Assembly: GCF_002250705.1 (NCBI RefSeq)
Contig: NZ_NMVP01000033.1
Span: 186,001 to 250,000, forward strand
Direction: 5' to 3'
Length of the DNA: 64,000 bases
Source of the DNA: Enemella evansiae
GTDB taxonomy: Bacteria > Actinomycetota > Actinomycetes > Propionibacteriales > Propionibacteriaceae
Shown here: piece by piece, positions 26,339 through 36,558 of the stretch
How positions within the stretch are numbered: the first letter of the stretch is position 1
Layout of the letters: every line of letters begins with the position of its first letter
The notes under the pieces: model-generated
What the model saw: only the letters and a program-made list of their open reading frames with translations
The model's database searches: none
Told to the model about the DNA's origin: nothing
Program-made: the position numbers and the translations under genes

Positions 26339-26961
26339 GATGCGTCCTGGGGCAGCATCCCGTGATCCCGGGCGTAATCGGACAGGGCCTTGCGCAGCTG
26401 GGCGCGGCCGCGGTTCAGCCGGGACATCACGGTCCCGATCGGCGTACCCATGATCTCGGCGATCTCCTTGTAGGCGAAGCCGTCCACATCGGCCAGATAG
26501 ACCGCGGTCCGGAAGTCGTCGGAGAGGTTGTTCAGCGCGTCGGTGACGGCCGAATCCGGCATCCGGTCCAGCGCCTCCATCTCGGCCGAGCGCAGCCCGG
26601 TGGAGCTGTGCGACTCGGCGCGGGCCAGCTGCCAGTCCTCGACCGATTCCCCGTCGGAGATCTTCGGCGAGCGCTGCGCCTTGCGGTAGCTGTTGATGTA
26701 GGTGTTGGTGAGGATCCGGTAGAGCCACGCCTTCAGGTTGGTGCCCGGGGTGTACTGGTGGAAGGACTGGTACGCCTTGGCGTAGGTCTCCTGCACCAGG
26801 TCCTCCGCATCGGAGGGATTGCGGGTCATCCGCAGGGCCGCGCCGTAGAGCTGGTCCAGATGCCCCAGAGCGTCCCGCTCGAAGCGCGCGGAGCGCTCGG
26901 CCTCGGTCTCGGTCGACAGATCGAGTTCCGGGTCGCGCAGTTCATCGCTCGGCAGTGTCAT
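26335..26961 (-). CDS. sigR: ECF sigma factor SigR/SigH, thiol-oxidative stress
   Basis: The 208-residue ECF sigma factor has region 2 (about 25-95; [39 protein letters not shown]) and region 4 (about 135-195; [21 protein letters not shown]). The closest known proteins are SigR and SigH, which switch on thioredoxin and mycothiol systems. The ATG at 26961 gives the usual N-terminal length and lies eight bases after TACTGT (26975-26970). An ATG at 27003 would add 14 residues; longer SigR isoforms are known in Streptomyces. It is followed by rsrA with a 4-bp overlap. Confidence 0.92.
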   Translation of the reverse strand: MTLPSDELRDPELDLSTETEAERSARFERDALGHLDQLYGAALRMTRNPSDAEDLVQETYAKAYQSFHQYTPGTNLKAWLYRILTNTYINSYRKAQRSPKISDGESVEDWQLARAESHSSTGLRSAEMEALDRMPDSAVTDALNNLSDDFRTAVYLADVDGFAYKEIAEIMGTPIGTVMSRLNRGRAQLRKALSDYARDHGMLPQDAS

Positions 26962-27032
26962 CACGTATGACAGTACCGGTGCCGGGAAAGTTGTGCTCGT
27001 CATCACCCGGCACAACGGGACCGGGTCGCCGG

Positions 27033-27713
27033 TTATTCCCCGGCTCTCCCCCGCCCGCCGACGATCCGGTCGACGAAGTCGGTGACATCGGAGGTCAGCA
27101 CCGCCGCGATCTGCGCGGGCGTGCTGGCCGCCCGGGCCGGTGGTTTCAGTTCGTGCGCGCAGTTCGGGACCACCACGACGCGGATCTGGTCGGCACCCGC
27201 CTCGTCGACGACGGCCGCGACCTCCGCGGGGGTGCCGAAGGGGTCGCGCTCGCCCTGCAGCACCAGCACCGGGGCGGTGGCGCCGAGCAGTTCGGGAGCA
27301 CGGGACTTCTCCGGTTTCCCCGGTGGGTGCAGTGGGAACGACAGCGCGACCACCCCGGCGACCGGGTGCGCTGCCGCCCAGCGGACCGCGACCCGCGCCC
27401 CGGCGCTGCGGCCGCCGACGAACAGCGGCAGCCCCGGATGGGTCTCCTCGGCGTACGCCACCGCGGGCGCCCAGCCCTCGTCCAGCCGGGCCGGGGCGGG
27501 CGCGATCTTCCGGCCGGCGGTCCGCCACGGCTGCTCGAAGCGGAGCACCACGATGCCCTGCTCACCCAGTCCGGTCAGCGCGACCAGGTCGGGGGCGTCG
27601 ACTCCCCCGCCGGCGCCGTGGCCGAGCAGCAGCACCGCCCGCGGATCGCCCGCGGTGGGCGCTGCGGCGTACATCCGGGAGGGGCCGAGCGGGGTCTCCA
27701 GGTCGACGATCAC
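27033..27713 (-). CDS. Alpha/beta hydrolase, Tex30/KANL3-like
   Basis: The 226-residue alpha/beta hydrolase has nucleophile Ser103 in GGRSAG, Asp157 in GERDPFG and His187 in NCAHE, a complete triad. The oxyanion segment GHGAGGG (31-37) and overall order resemble the small dienelactone-hydrolase-like Tex30 group. The substrate is unknown. The GTG start overlaps the stop of the SRAP gene by four bases (GTGA), so both are made from one message. Confidence 0.78.
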   Translation of the reverse strand: MIVDLETPLGPSRMYAAAPTAGDPRAVLLLGHGAGGGVDAPDLVALTGLGEQGIVVLRFEQPWRTAGRKIAPAPARLDEGWAPAVAYAEETHPGLPLFVGGRSAGARVAVRWAAAHPVAGVVALSFPLHPPGKPEKSRAPELLGATAPVLVLQGERDPFGTPAEVAAVVDEAGADQIRVVVVPNCAHELKPPARAASTPAQIAAVLTSDVTDFVDRIVGGRGRAGE

Positions 27714-28441
27714 GGCGCCTCGACCGGCTCGACGAGTTCGGGTGAGTTGTTGCGGATGTTGCCGACCGCCTTCGCGACCGGGTACGCCGCCAGCAGCTCG
27801 GCATCGGTGACCCGCAGCAGCTCCTGGGCCGCCGCCGGGTCGGTGAGCCCGGGATCGAGCCAGTCGTCCCAGGCCTCCCGGGCGATCACCATCGGCATCC
27901 GGTCGTGCAGGTGGCCCAACGCGTCGGTGGCGCTGGTGGTGATGATCGAACAGGTGCTCAACCAGGCGTCCGGGTCACCGGAGGGCCGGGAGTCGTCGCG
28001 CCAGAACTCATAGATCCCGGCCATCACCAGCCGGCCGCCGTCACCGCGGTGGATGAAATACGGCTGCTTGCCAGGTTTGCCACCGGGCGGCGCCTCGGTG
28101 GCGTACCACTCGTAGTAGCCGTCTGCCGGCAGCAGGCAGCGCCGGGCCGCGAAGGCCTTGCGGAACGACGGCTTCTCGGCCACGGTCTCGGCGCGGGCGT
28201 TGATCATCCGGGCGCCGCCCTTCGTGTCCTTCGACCAGGACGGCACCAGCCCCCAGCGCAGGGGCACCAGCTTGCGCCGGCTCTCCCCGTCATCCTTGGA
28301 GACCCGCTGCACGATGGCCGCGACCGGGTCGGTCGGGGCGATGTTCCAGCTGGCCGCGGGCAGCTCACCGGCCACCTCGTCGATGTCGAATTCCTCCACC
28401 AGCTCGGCCTCATCGGCCGAGGCCGCGTAGCGCCCACACAT
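27710..28441 (-). CDS. SRAP-domain abasic-site protein (HMCES/YedK family)
   Basis: The 243-residue protein starts Met-Cys-Gly-Arg; Cys2, exposed after Met removal, forms the thiazolidine crosslink to abasic sites in single-stranded DNA. Other family residues are present: Asn33 (WNIAPT), Asn81 (INARAE), Glu111 (GYYEW) and His179 (HDRMP). It protects abasic sites at forks; older annotations call it SOS-response peptidase. The ATG follows TAGATT (28454-28449) by seven bases, a leaderless arrangement. Confidence 0.93.
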   Translation of the reverse strand: MCGRYAASADEAELVEEFDIDEVAGELPAASWNIAPTDPVAAIVQRVSKDDGESRRKLVPLRWGLVPSWSKDTKGGARMINARAETVAEKPSFRKAFAARRCLLPADGYYEWYATEAPPGGKPGKQPYFIHRGDGGRLVMAGIYEFWRDDSRPSGDPDAWLSTCSIITTSATDALGHLHDRMPMVIAREAWDDWLDPGLTDPAAAQELLRVTDAELLAAYPVAKAVGNIRNNSPELVEPVEAP

Positions 28442-28539
28442 GCCAGCCAATCTACGACCAGTGGTCCAACGATGCCCGCGGGACCCGAGGGGACCCCCCG
28501 GCCTTTCCAAGCCAAACCCGACACGGTAGACATAGGCCT

Positions 28540-29133
28540 ATGACTCTGATGCGCGCGCTCGCCAGGACCATGCTCGCCGGCTACTTCGTGGTCAATGGAG
28601 CCAAGGCCCTCAAGGACCCCACGCCCTATGCGGCGGAGCAGGAGAAGTTCGCCAGCAAGGTGGTGCCGCTGGCCAAGAAGGTGGCGCCGGCCGAGGTGGC
28701 CACCGCCATCCCCACCGACACCGCCAGCCTGGCCCGGATCTCCGGTGGCCTCCAGGTCGCCGGTGGACTCGGCCTGATCTTCGGCAAGGGCCGCCGCCTC
28801 GGTGCCGGCCTGCTGGCCGCCTCGATGGTGCCGCAGCTGATGAGCGGTGGCGCGGGCCAGGGTGCCAGCCTCGAGCAGAAGGCGGCCGCCCGCAACGAAC
28901 TGCTGAAGAACCTGGCGCTGGTCGGTGGCGCACTGGTCGCCGCCGGTGACACCGAGGGGCAGCCGAGCATCGCCTGGCGCGCCCAGGACCAGGCCAACCG
29001 GATCGGCCGCCGGGTGGAGAAGGCACGGGCCCAGTTGGAGAAGGACGCCGAAGTGTCCAAGCGCGAGGCCCGCAAGCGGCTGAAGCGCGCCCGCAAGGAC
29101 GCCAAGAAGCGGGTCAAGGAGATCTCCTCCTGA
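28540..29133 (+). CDS. DoxX-family membrane protein
   Basis: The 197-residue protein has a DoxX-type four-helix membrane region (about 8-130) starting [14 protein letters not shown], then a strongly charged, Lys/Arg/Glu-rich helical tail (about 150-197), probably a cytoplasmic coiled coil. In mycobacteria a DoxX protein partners with SodA and SseA in oxidative stress. The placement next to sigR and upstream of aroA fits a stress role, but this is inference. aroA follows after 17 bases. Confidence 0.8.
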   Translation: MTLMRALARTMLAGYFVVNGAKALKDPTPYAAEQEKFASKVVPLAKKVAPAEVATAIPTDTASLARISGGLQVAGGLGLIFGKGRRLGAGLLAASMVPQLMSGGAGQGASLEQKAAARNELLKNLALVGGALVAAGDTEGQPSIAWRAQDQANRIGRRVEKARAQLEKDAEVSKREARKRLKRARKDAKKRVKEISS

Positions 29134-29150
29134 CTGCCGGACGACCTCCG

Positions 29151-30551
29151 ATGAGCACGCCCTCGCATTCCGACCTCTCCGGCGCCGACCGCCCCGCGCG
29201 GTCGGCGCCGCCGCGTCGCGCCGCGGACACCGGTCCCTGGCCCGCCCCGATCGCCGCCGAACCGGTGCACGCCACCGTCCGGGTACCGGGTTCGAAGTCC
29301 GAGACCAATCGGGCCCTGGTACTGGCCGCGCTGGCCGACGGTCCGAGCGCCATCACCGGTGGCCTGGACGCCCGGGACACCCGGTTGATGCGCGACGGCC
29401 TGCGCACCCTCGGCGTCGGCATCGACGACAGCGGGCCCAGCTGGCGGATCACTCCCCCGGCCGACGGCTTCAGCGCCGGCGGGGACATCGACTGCGGCCT
29501 GGCCGGCACGGTGATGCGCTTCCTGCCGCCGATCGCCGCCCTGGCACCGGGAACGGTGGGTTTCCGTGGCGACGCCGAGGCGACCAAGCGGCCGATGGGC
29601 CCGCTGCTGGACGCGCTCTCCGACATCGGCGCCGAGATCGACCCGGCCGACACCCAGCACCTGCCGTTCACCGTCACCGGTCGGCCCGACCTGCCCGGCG
29701 GGCCGGTGCTGGTGGACTCCTCCAGCTCCAGCCAGTATCTGTCCGCACTGCTGCTGGTCGGCGCCCGCTTCGCCCGCGGGTTGGACGTGCGTCACATCGG
29801 CCCCACCCTGCCCAGCCGACCGCACATCGAGATGACGGTGCTGATGCTGCGCGAGCGCGGCGTCCGGATCGAGCAGCAGGGCACCGACCGCTGGATCGTG
29901 CAGCCGGGGCCGATCGCGGCCCGGGACACCACGATCGAGCCGGATCTGACCAATGCCGCCGCCTTCCTGGCCGCCGCGGTGATCACCGCCGGTGAGGTGC
30001 GGGTGCTCGACTGGCCGGAGCGGACCAACCAGCCCGGGGATCTGGCCCGTGAGGTGTTCGAGGCCTTCGGGGCCAGCGTGGAGCGCCGCGACGGGGCCCT
30101 GGTGGTACGCGGCCAGGACCGGTTGCGGGGTGTCGATCTGGACCTGTCGGCCGCCTCCGAGCTGACCCCGGTCGTCGCCGCCCTGGCCTCGGTCGCCCGG
30201 GACACCTCGCATCTGCGGGGCGTCGCGCACATCCGCGGCCACGAGACCGACCGGCTCGCCGCCCTGGAGACCGAGCTGAACCGGCTCGGTTCGCACACCC
30301 GGCAGACCCACGACGGGCTGGTGATCCACCCGCGGGTGCTGCACGGCGGGGAGTGGCGGACCTATGCCGACCATCGGATGGCGCACGCCGGTGCGCTGCT
30401 CGGCCTGCTGGTCGACGACATCACCCTCGACGATGTCGGGTGCACCGCCAAGACGCTGCCGGAGTTCCCGATGCTGTGGACGAAGATGCTCGACGACTCC
30501 GACGAGTGGTCCGAGCGCGGGAACGGGTCCACCGGCGGGGTCCAGGCGTGA
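29151..30551 (+). CDS. aroA: 3-phosphoshikimate 1-carboxyvinyltransferase (EPSP synthase)
   Basis: The 466-residue shikimate-pathway enzyme transfers enolpyruvyl from PEP to shikimate-3-phosphate. [11 protein letters not shown] (45-55, Lys49), the GLAGTVMRF segment (116-124), [11 protein letters not shown] and DHRMAH near the C-terminus mark both domains. The actinobacterial form has Leu in place of the Asn of the classical GNAGTAMR motif. The N-terminal 35 residues are a Ser/Pro/Ala-rich extension. aroA-rsgA-hisN is a conserved actinobacterial order; aroA overlaps rsgA by four bases (GTGA). Confidence 0.95.
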   Translation: MSTPSHSDLSGADRPARSAPPRRAADTGPWPAPIAAEPVHATVRVPGSKSETNRALVLAALADGPSAITGGLDARDTRLMRDGLRTLGVGIDDSGPSWRITPPADGFSAGGDIDCGLAGTVMRFLPPIAALAPGTVGFRGDAEATKRPMGPLLDALSDIGAEIDPADTQHLPFTVTGRPDLPGGPVLVDSSSSSQYLSALLLVGARFARGLDVRHIGPTLPSRPHIEMTVLMLRERGVRIEQQGTDRWIVQPGPIAARDTTIEPDLTNAAAFLAAAVITAGEVRVLDWPERTNQPGDLAREVFEAFGASVERRDGALVVRGQDRLRGVDLDLSAASELTPVVAALASVARDTSHLRGVAHIRGHETDRLAALETELNRLGSHTRQTHDGLVIHPRVLHGGEWRTYADHRMAHAGALLGLLVDDITLDDVGCTAKTLPEFPMLWTKMLDDSDEWSERGNGSTGGVQA

Positions 30552-31585
30552 TCCGTCGGGGCGGGATCCACTCCGACGACCACGCCGGTTTCGATCGCCC
30601 CCGCCGCCGGAGCCGGCCACGGACCAAGGACCGTCCCGACTATTCCGCCGCCGCGTTGGGCATGGTGATGACCATCGATCGCGGCCGTTACCGCTGCCTG
30701 CTGCTCGACGAGGCGGACCAACCGGGTCCCGATGCGGTCCCGGTGACGGCGATGAAGGCCCGCAACCTCGGCCGTCGCTCGGTGATCGTCGGCGACCGGG
30801 TACGCCTGGTCGGCGATCTGTCCGGGGCGGACGGCAGCCTGGCCCGGATCGTCGAGGTCACCGAACGCGACACCGTGCTGCGGCGTACCGCCGATGACGA
30901 CGATCCCTATGAGCGCCCGATCGTGGCCAATGCCGACCAGCTGGTGATCGTCACCGCGCTGGCCGACCCACCGCCGCGGACCGGGATGATCGACCGGATC
31001 CTGGTCGCGGGTTACGACGCCGGGCTGGAGCCGCTGCTCTGCCTGACCAAGGCCGATCTGGCCTCCCCCGACGACCTGGTGGCGGCGTACACCCCCCTCG
31101 GTGTGCCGATCGTGGTCAGCGAACCCGGTGCCGACCTGGCCGAACTCAGGCAACTGCTGAGCGGGCGGATCTCGGTCTTCATCGGGCACTCCGGGGTCGG
31201 CAAGTCGACCCTGGTGAACGCACTGATCCCCGGCCTGGATCGGGCCGTCGGCGTCGTCAACGAGGTCACCGGCCGGGGCCGGCACACCTCCACCTCGGCG
31301 ATCGCGCTGCGGTTGCCCGAACTCGCCGACGGGGAGCCCGGCGGCTGGGTGATCGACACGCCCGGGGTGCGGTCCTTCGGGCTCAGCCATGTCACCCCCG
31401 CCGATGTGATCAAGGCTTTCCCGGATCTGCTCGAGTTCACCGCCGACTGTCCGCGGGGTTGCGAGCATGGCTTCGACGCCGTCGACTGCGGGCTGGATGC
31501 CGCCGTGCAGGCCGGTGAGCTCCCGCGGGCCCGGGTCGACTCGTTCCGGCGGATGGTCGCCGCGCGCGCCCTGCCCTACGAGTGA
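30548..31585 (+). CDS. rsgA: Ribosome small-subunit-dependent GTPase RsgA
   Basis: The 345-residue circularly permuted GTPase helps 30S subunit maturation. G motifs occur in permuted order: G4 TKAD (167-170), G1 GHSGVGKST (213-221), G3 DTPG (270-273). The N-terminal OB fold (about 35-115) binds rRNA, and the C-terminal zinc site is Cys301, Cys305, His307, Cys314. The GTG start sits in the aroA stop codon. hisN follows after 16 bases. Confidence 0.95.
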   Translation: MIRRGGIHSDDHAGFDRPRRRSRPRTKDRPDYSAAALGMVMTIDRGRYRCLLLDEADQPGPDAVPVTAMKARNLGRRSVIVGDRVRLVGDLSGADGSLARIVEVTERDTVLRRTADDDDPYERPIVANADQLVIVTALADPPPRTGMIDRILVAGYDAGLEPLLCLTKADLASPDDLVAAYTPLGVPIVVSEPGADLAELRQLLSGRISVFIGHSGVGKSTLVNALIPGLDRAVGVVNEVTGRGRHTSTSAIALRLPELADGEPGGWVIDTPGVRSFGLSHVTPADVIKAFPDLLEFTADCPRGCEHGFDAVDCGLDAAVQAGELPRARVDSFRRMVAARALPYE

Positions 31586-31601
31586 GGATAGATTCGCCCC
31601 C

Positions 31602-32441
31602 ATGCCTGCCAACACCGCCGACTACACCGACGATGTCCGCCTGGCCCACCTGATGGCCGACAACGCCGACTCGATCACCATGGACCGGTTCAAGGCGCAG
31701 GATCTCAAGGTCTCCGCCAAACCGGACCTGTCGCACGTCACCGACGCCGACGTGGCGGTGGAAGAGGTCCTGCGCAAGACGCTGTCCCGGGCCCGGCCCA
31801 GGGATGCGGTGCACGGTGAGGAGCTGGACGACACCGGCCACGGGCCGCGGCGCTGGGTCATCGACCCGATCGACGGCACCTCGAACTTCGTCCGCGGGGT
31901 ACCGGTCTGGGCCACCCTGATCGGGCTGATGGTCGGTGACGAGGTGGTCGCCGGGGTGGTCTCCGCCCCCGCACTCGGCCGGCGCTGGTGGGCCTCGAAG
32001 GGCAACGGTGCCTATGCCGGCAAGTCACTGGCCCAGGCGAAACCGCTCCAGGTCTCCCAGGTGGCCGCGATCGCCGACGCGTCGCTGTCCTATTCCTCCT
32101 TGCACGGTTGGGTTTCCGCCGGCTGGGGGCAACACTTCGTCGACCTGATGCGGACCGTCTGGCGGTCCCGGGCGTACGGCGACTTCTGGTCCTACATGCT
32201 GGTCGCCGAGGGTGCCGTCGACGTCGCCTGCGAACCGGAGCTGGCGCTGCACGACATGGCCGCCTGCGACATCGTGGTCACCGAGGCCGGTGGCCGGTTC
32301 ACCAGCGTGGGTGGGGATCCCGGCCCGCACGGTCCCGGCGCGGTCGCCACCAACGGCCTGCTGCACGATGTGGTGGTACGCCAGCTGCTCGCCGGCGATG
32401 CGGTCGACCCGAACGCCGAACGCGACCGCCCCGAGAACTGA
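31602..32441 (+). CDS. hisN: Histidinol-phosphatase, inositol-monophosphatase family
   Basis: The 279-residue Mg-dependent phosphatase is of the IMPase fold: Glu73-Glu74 in HGEE, Asp88 and Asp91 in DPIDGTSNF, and a distal Asp in LHDMAACDI. In actinobacteria this family member downstream of rsgA dephosphorylates histidinol phosphate. TAGATT (31589-31594) ends seven bases before the ATG, so the gene may also have its own leaderless promoter in addition to read-through from aroA-rsgA. Its stop codon directly abuts that of the convergent aldo/keto reductase. Confidence 0.9.
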   Translation: MPANTADYTDDVRLAHLMADNADSITMDRFKAQDLKVSAKPDLSHVTDADVAVEEVLRKTLSRARPRDAVHGEELDDTGHGPRRWVIDPIDGTSNFVRGVPVWATLIGLMVGDEVVAGVVSAPALGRRWWASKGNGAYAGKSLAQAKPLQVSQVAAIADASLSYSSLHGWVSAGWGQHFVDLMRTVWRSRAYGDFWSYMLVAEGAVDVACEPELALHDMAACDIVVTEAGGRFTSVGGDPGPHGPGAVATNGLLHDVVVRQLLAGDAVDPNAERDRPEN

Positions 32442-33458
32442 TCACTCCCGCCCGGAGCTGATCCACTTCGGGTCGCCGGTGATGTTGCGGTCTCCGCGGA
32501 CGGCGCCGGCGATCTGATCGAGCCGGTCGAGCTGCTCGGCCGACAGCCGGACATCGACACAGCCCAGGTTCTCGATCATCCGCTCCGGGCGGCGGGATCC
32601 GGGGATCGGCACCGTCGCCACGCCGAACTGGTCACTCTTGGCGAGCAGCCAGGCGAGCACCACCTGGGCGTTGGTCGCATCGACCTGTTCGGCGACCTCG
32701 GTGACGATCGCGAGCGCCCGCTGGTTGTCGTCCCAGCCCTCACCCATCCGCTCGGTCTGGCCGCGAAAATCGCCGGCCACGTCGTCGCGGGTCAGCGTAC
32801 CGGTGAGGAAGCCGCGGCCCAGCGGGCTGTAGGGCACGAAGCCGATGCCGAGTTCGGCGCAGGTGGGCAGCACCCGGGCCTCGACGTCGCGGGACCAGAC
32901 GCTCCACTCCGACTGCACCGCGGCGATCGGGTGGGTGGCGTGGGCGCTGCGCAGCTCCTCGGCGGTCACCTCGGAGAGCCCGAGCTGGCGCACCTTGCCC
33001 TGGGAGACCAGGTCGGCCATCGCGCCGACGGTCTCGGCGATCGGCACGTCGTGGTCGGGGCGATGCAGATAGTAGAGGTCGATGGTCTCCACCCCGAGCC
33101 GACGCAGCGAGGCCTCGCAGGCGCTGCGGACGTATTCCGGCCGGCCGTCGGTGCGCTTGGCCTTGCCGGCCTCCCCGGTGCGGATCGCGGTGATCCCGAA
33201 CTTGGTGGCGAGTTGCACCTCGTCGCGGCGTTCGGCCAGCAGCGGTGCGAGCATCTCCTCGTTCGTACCGGCCGGGCCCTCGGCGCCGTCGCGCGGGCTG
33301 CCGTAGACGTCGGCGGTGTCGAGGAAGGTGATCCCGGCGTCGATGCAGGCGTTCACGGTGGCCCGCGCCTGCTCGTCGCTGATGTCGCCGTAGATGTTGG
33401 AGACCGCCATGGCGCCGAAGCCGATCGCGGAGACCTCCAGCTCACCGAGTCGGGTCAT
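32442..33458 (-). CDS. Aldo/keto reductase
   Basis: The 338-residue NADPH-dependent (beta/alpha)8 oxidoreductase has the catalytic tetrad Asp47, Tyr52 (LDTADVYG), Lys86 (LATKFG) and His132 (YYLHRPD). C-terminal PIPGSRRPERMIEN matches the cofactor-binding region of the AKR13/AKR11-like group. The substrate is unknown. The start overlaps the serA stop by four bases (ATGA), so it is translated with serA. Confidence 0.9.
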   Translation of the reverse strand: MTRLGELEVSAIGFGAMAVSNIYGDISDEQARATVNACIDAGITFLDTADVYGSPRDGAEGPAGTNEEMLAPLLAERRDEVQLATKFGITAIRTGEAGKAKRTDGRPEYVRSACEASLRRLGVETIDLYYLHRPDHDVPIAETVGAMADLVSQGKVRQLGLSEVTAEELRSAHATHPIAAVQSEWSVWSRDVEARVLPTCAELGIGFVPYSPLGRGFLTGTLTRDDVAGDFRGQTERMGEGWDDNQRALAIVTEVAEQVDATNAQVVLAWLLAKSDQFGVATVPIPGSRRPERMIENLGCVDVRLSAEQLDRLDQIAGAVRGDRNITGDPKWISSGRE

Positions 33459-34657
33459 CGGCGTTCCACCACCTTCAGTCGCACGGTTTCGGGCTGGTTG
33501 CGCAGCGCGTCGGCGAGTTCGGCCACCCGGGCACCGCTGACGTCGGTCAGCACATAGCCCAGCGGTCCGCGGGTCGACAGCGTCTGCCGGTCGATGTTCA
33601 CCTCGTGGTCGGCGATCACCTGGTTCAGCTTGGCGAGCACGCCGGGCACGTTGTGGTGCAGGTGCAGCAGGCGTACGCCGCCAGCGGTCTCGTCGAGCTG
33701 GACCTGGGGCAGGTTGACCGACATCGTGGTCGCGCCCAGGTCGGCGAAGTCGGAGAGCTTGCCGGCGACGAAGTGGCCGATGTCCTGCTGGGCCTCCTCG
33801 GTGGAGCCGCCGACATGCGGGGTGAGGATGACGTTCGGGATGCCCTGCAGCACCGAGGTGAACGCGTCACCGGCCGCCTTCGGCTCCGCGGGGAACACAT
33901 CGACCGCGGCACCGGCGATGTGCCCGGACAGCAGGTTGTCGCGCAGCGACTCGTGGTCCACCACGAACCCGCGGCTCAGATTGAGGAACAGCGAACGCGG
34001 CCGCATCATCGCGAACTGTTCGGCACCGAAGAAGCCGCCGTTGCCGGCCCGGCCGTCGACGTGCAGCGACACGGTCTCGACCTTGCTGAGCAGTTCCTCC
34101 AGGCTGCCGCAGCGGCGGGCGTTGCCGAGGGCGAGCCGGTCCACGATGTCATAGAAATAGACCTGCAGGCCCAGCGATTCGGCGACCACCGAGAGCTGGG
34201 AGCCGATGTTGCCGTAGCCGACGATGCCCAGGGTCCGGCCGCGGACCTCGTGGGCGCCCTTGGCGGACTTGTCCCAGACACCGTTGTGCAGGGCCGCGTT
34301 CTTGTCTGTCAGGTGCCGGGCCATCGCGATGATCTCGGCGATCGCCAGCTCGACCACGCTGCGGGTGTTGGAGAACGGCGCGTTGAAGACCGCGACACCG
34401 CGCTCGGCGGCGCTGCTCAAATCGATCTGGTTGGTGCCGATGCAGAACGCGCCGATGGTCTCCAGCTGATCGGCCTCCTTGAGCACCCGCTCGGTGACCT
34501 GGGTCTTGGAGCGGATGCCGAGCACGTTCACCCCGGGCAGCGAGCGGATCAGCTCGTCCTCATCGAGGGCGCCGGAACGCACCTCGACATCGAATCCGCG
34601 GGACTGCAGGATCTCGACGGCGTCGCTGTGGATGTTCTCGAGCAGGAGTGCTTTCAC
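33455..34657 (-). CDS. serA: D-3-phosphoglycerate dehydrogenase (ACT-domain type)
   Basis: The 400-residue enzyme catalyses the first step of serine synthesis. It resembles the E. coli-type SerA (about 410 residues) with one C-terminal ACT domain (about 330-400), not the longer ASB-containing form common in mycobacteria. NAD loop GYGNIG (147-152); CIGTNQIDL and APFSNTRS are family blocks; NLSRG and PHVGGS carry the catalytic Arg and His. The GTG at 34657 is chosen because TAGACT (34671-34666) ends eight bases upstream. Serine feedback through the ACT domain is expected. Confidence 0.93.
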   Translation of the reverse strand: MKALLLENIHSDAVEILQSRGFDVEVRSGALDEDELIRSLPGVNVLGIRSKTQVTERVLKEADQLETIGAFCIGTNQIDLSSAAERGVAVFNAPFSNTRSVVELAIAEIIAMARHLTDKNAALHNGVWDKSAKGAHEVRGRTLGIVGYGNIGSQLSVVAESLGLQVYFYDIVDRLALGNARRCGSLEELLSKVETVSLHVDGRAGNGGFFGAEQFAMMRPRSLFLNLSRGFVVDHESLRDNLLSGHIAGAAVDVFPAEPKAAGDAFTSVLQGIPNVILTPHVGGSTEEAQQDIGHFVAGKLSDFADLGATTMSVNLPQVQLDETAGGVRLLHLHHNVPGVLAKLNQVIADHEVNIDRQTLSTRGPLGYVLTDVSGARVAELADALRNQPETVRLKVVERR

Positions 34658-34738
34658 GAGCGGTGAGTCTAGGCGCAATCCTCGAATTCGCGGCCCGGGT
34701 CCAGCCGGCGAACGGTGTCACCCCGCTACGCTGACCGG

Positions 34739-34924
34739 GTGAACTCCGGGATGCTGATCGGGATCGTCGCGCTGGTCCTCGGACTCGCCCCGGCGATCGT
34801 CGGGGTACGCCTGGCCTACGTCAACCCACCCGAATCCGCGGGCCGGCGCCGCGGTGTGCTGATCGCGGTGCTCGGGCTCGGGATCATCTGGATCGGCGCC
34901 TTCGCCTCCCTCGGCGGCATCTGA
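34739..34924 (+). CDS. Small two-helix membrane protein
   Basis: The 61-residue protein has two hydrophobic helices (about 4-24 and 40-58) joined by a basic loop ending GRRRG. I do not recognise the family. TACGCT (34727-34732) ends six bases before the GTG start, giving a leaderless arrangement and supporting a real gene. It is divergent from serA and convergent with the peptide ABC operon. Confidence 0.6.
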   Translation: MNSGMLIGIVALVLGLAPAIVGVRLAYVNPPESAGRRRGVLIAVLGLGIIWIGAFASLGGI

Positions 34925-34927
34925 CGC

Positions 34928-35710
34928 TCACTCGGGCAATCGGGGTACCGCGGCGAGCAGCTCGCGGGTGTACTCGGCCTGCGGGTCGGCGTACACCTGC
35001 ATGGTCGGGCCGCGTTCGACGACCCGACCCGAGCGCAGCACCAGGACCGAATCGCAGGTGTGCCGGACCACCATCAGGTCGTGGCTGACGAAGACCAGGG
35101 TCAGCCCGAAACCGGTCACCAGGTCGTTGAGCAGGTTCAGCACCTGCGCCCGTACCGAGACATCGAGGGCGGAGACCGCCTCGTCGGCGATCAGCACCTG
35201 CGGGTTGGGCGCCAGTGCCCGGGCGATCGCGATCCGCTGCCGCTGCCCGCCGGAGAACTCGTGCGGATAACGGCGCCCCGAATCGGCGGGCAGGCCGACC
35301 GCATCGAGCACCTCCCGGACCCGGGCCGGCCGGTCGGTCGGTACATCCTCGCGGCCGCGCAGCAACGGGGAGCGCAGCGGTTCGGAGATGATGTCGCTCA
35401 CCCGCATCCGCGGGTTCAGCGAGGAGCGTGGATCCTGGAACACCAGCTGCACCGCCGATCGCAGGAATCCCAACCGGGATTCGGGAAGCGCGATATCGGT
35501 GCCGTTCAGCCGGATGCTGCCGGAGGTGGGCCGGTCGAGGGCCGCCATCATCCGGATCAGCGTCGATTTGCCCGACCCGGACTCCCCCACGATGCCGAGC
35601 CGCTCACCGCGGGCCAGGGTCAGGCTGACGTCGTCGACCGCGGTCACGCGACGGCCGGAGCCGGTGAACACCCGGCTCACGTTCTCGACCTCGAAGACCG
35701 GGTCGCTCAT
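34928..35710 (-). CDS. dppF: Dipeptide/oligopeptide ABC transporter ATPase (DppF type)
   Basis: The 260-residue nucleotide-binding subunit has Walker A GESGSGKS (42-49), signature FSGGQRQR, and a Walker B segment LIADEAVSALD in which Ala replaces the usual Pro. It is the last of five genes, starting in the stop codon of the preceding ATPase gene (ATGA). Together with DppD it powers the DppBC channel. Symbols in this operon are by family only; the substrate could be peptides, nickel or another solute. Confidence 0.85.
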   Translation of the reverse strand: MSDPVFEVENVSRVFTGSGRRVTAVDDVSLTLARGERLGIVGESGSGKSTLIRMMAALDRPTSGSIRLNGTDIALPESRLGFLRSAVQLVFQDPRSSLNPRMRVSDIISEPLRSPLLRGREDVPTDRPARVREVLDAVGLPADSGRRYPHEFSGGQRQRIAIARALAPNPQVLIADEAVSALDVSVRAQVLNLLNDLVTGFGLTLVFVSHDLMVVRHTCDSVLVLRSGRVVERGPTMQVYADPQAEYTRELLAAVPRLPE

Positions 35711-36558
35711 TCGATCGCCTCCCCGGCATAGAAGTCCGCGACCACCGGCAACCGGGCGCCGGGTTCGACCCGGTCCAGCTGCGCGGTCGCCAGCAGGCCG
35801 CGGGTGTAACCGTGCTGCGGGTCGCGGAGCAGCTCGGCGGTCGGCCCCCGTTCGACGATCGACCCGTCGAGCATCACCACCAGCTCGTCGCAGACCTGGG
35901 CGACGACCGCCAGGTCGTGGCTGATGAACAGGCAGGCGGCCTGCACCTCGGTCAGCGATCGGTCCAGCAACCGCAGCACCCGGGCCTGCACGGTGACATC
36001 GAGGGCGGTGGTCGGTTCGTCGCAGATCACCAGCTCGGGCCGGTTGATCAGCGCCATCGCCAGCACCACCCGTTGCCGCTGGCCGCCGGAGAGCTGGTGC
36101 GGGAAGGACTTCGCGATTCGGGCCGGGTCATCGAGCCCGACCTCCTGGAGGATCTGCAGCACCTGATCCCGACCACTGCTCCCCCGCCCGGCGCGATGCA
36201 GCTGCCAGACCTCGGCGACCTGCCGACCGATCCGCATCGTCGGGTCGAGTGCGGTCATCGGTTCCTGGAAGACCATCGACATCCGGTCCCCGCGCAGCGG
36301 TGCCACCTCCCGATCCGGGCGGCCGAGCAGTTCCCGACCGTCGAAACGCACCGATCCCTGTGTCCGTGCGGTTTCCGGGAGCAGTCCCATCAGCGCGAGC
36401 GCCGTCAGCGACTTGCCGGATCCGGATTCGCCGATCAGTCCGACCCGGGCGCCGCGCTCGATCGTCAGGTCGATGCCGTGCAGCACCTCCCGGCCGGCCG
36501 GGCCGCTGCTGTCCGCGAAGGCGACCCGCAGGTCCGCCACCTGCACCAGTGGCGCCAT
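35707..36558 (-). CDS. dppD: Dipeptide/oligopeptide ABC transporter ATPase (DppD type)
   Basis: The 283-residue ATPase has Walker A GESGSGKS (43-50), signature LSGGQRQR, Walker B LVICDEPTTALD and a C-terminal oligo_HPY-like tail. It overlaps dppC by one base (TGATG) and dppF by four, so the genes are translationally coupled. It forms a heterodimer with the DppF-type subunit. Confidence 0.87.
   Translation of the reverse strand: MAPLVQVADLRVAFADSSGPAGREVLHGIDLTIERGARVGLIGESGSGKSLTALALMGLLPETARTQGSVRFDGRELLGRPDREVAPLRGDRMSMVFQEPMTALDPTMRIGRQVAEVWQLHRAGRGSSGRDQVLQILQEVGLDDPARIAKSFPHQLSGGQRQRVVLAMALINRPELVICDEPTTALDVTVQARVLRLLDRSLTEVQAACLFISHDLAVVAQVCDELVVMLDGSIVERGPTAELLRDPQHGYTRGLLATAQLDRVEPGARLPVVADFYAGEAIE

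Noticed and set aside
26962..27032. SigR-type autoregulatory promoter (GGAAT-N18-GTT) upstream of sigR
   Set aside because: I looked on the coding strand and found no match; only the TACTGT leaderless -10 is present.
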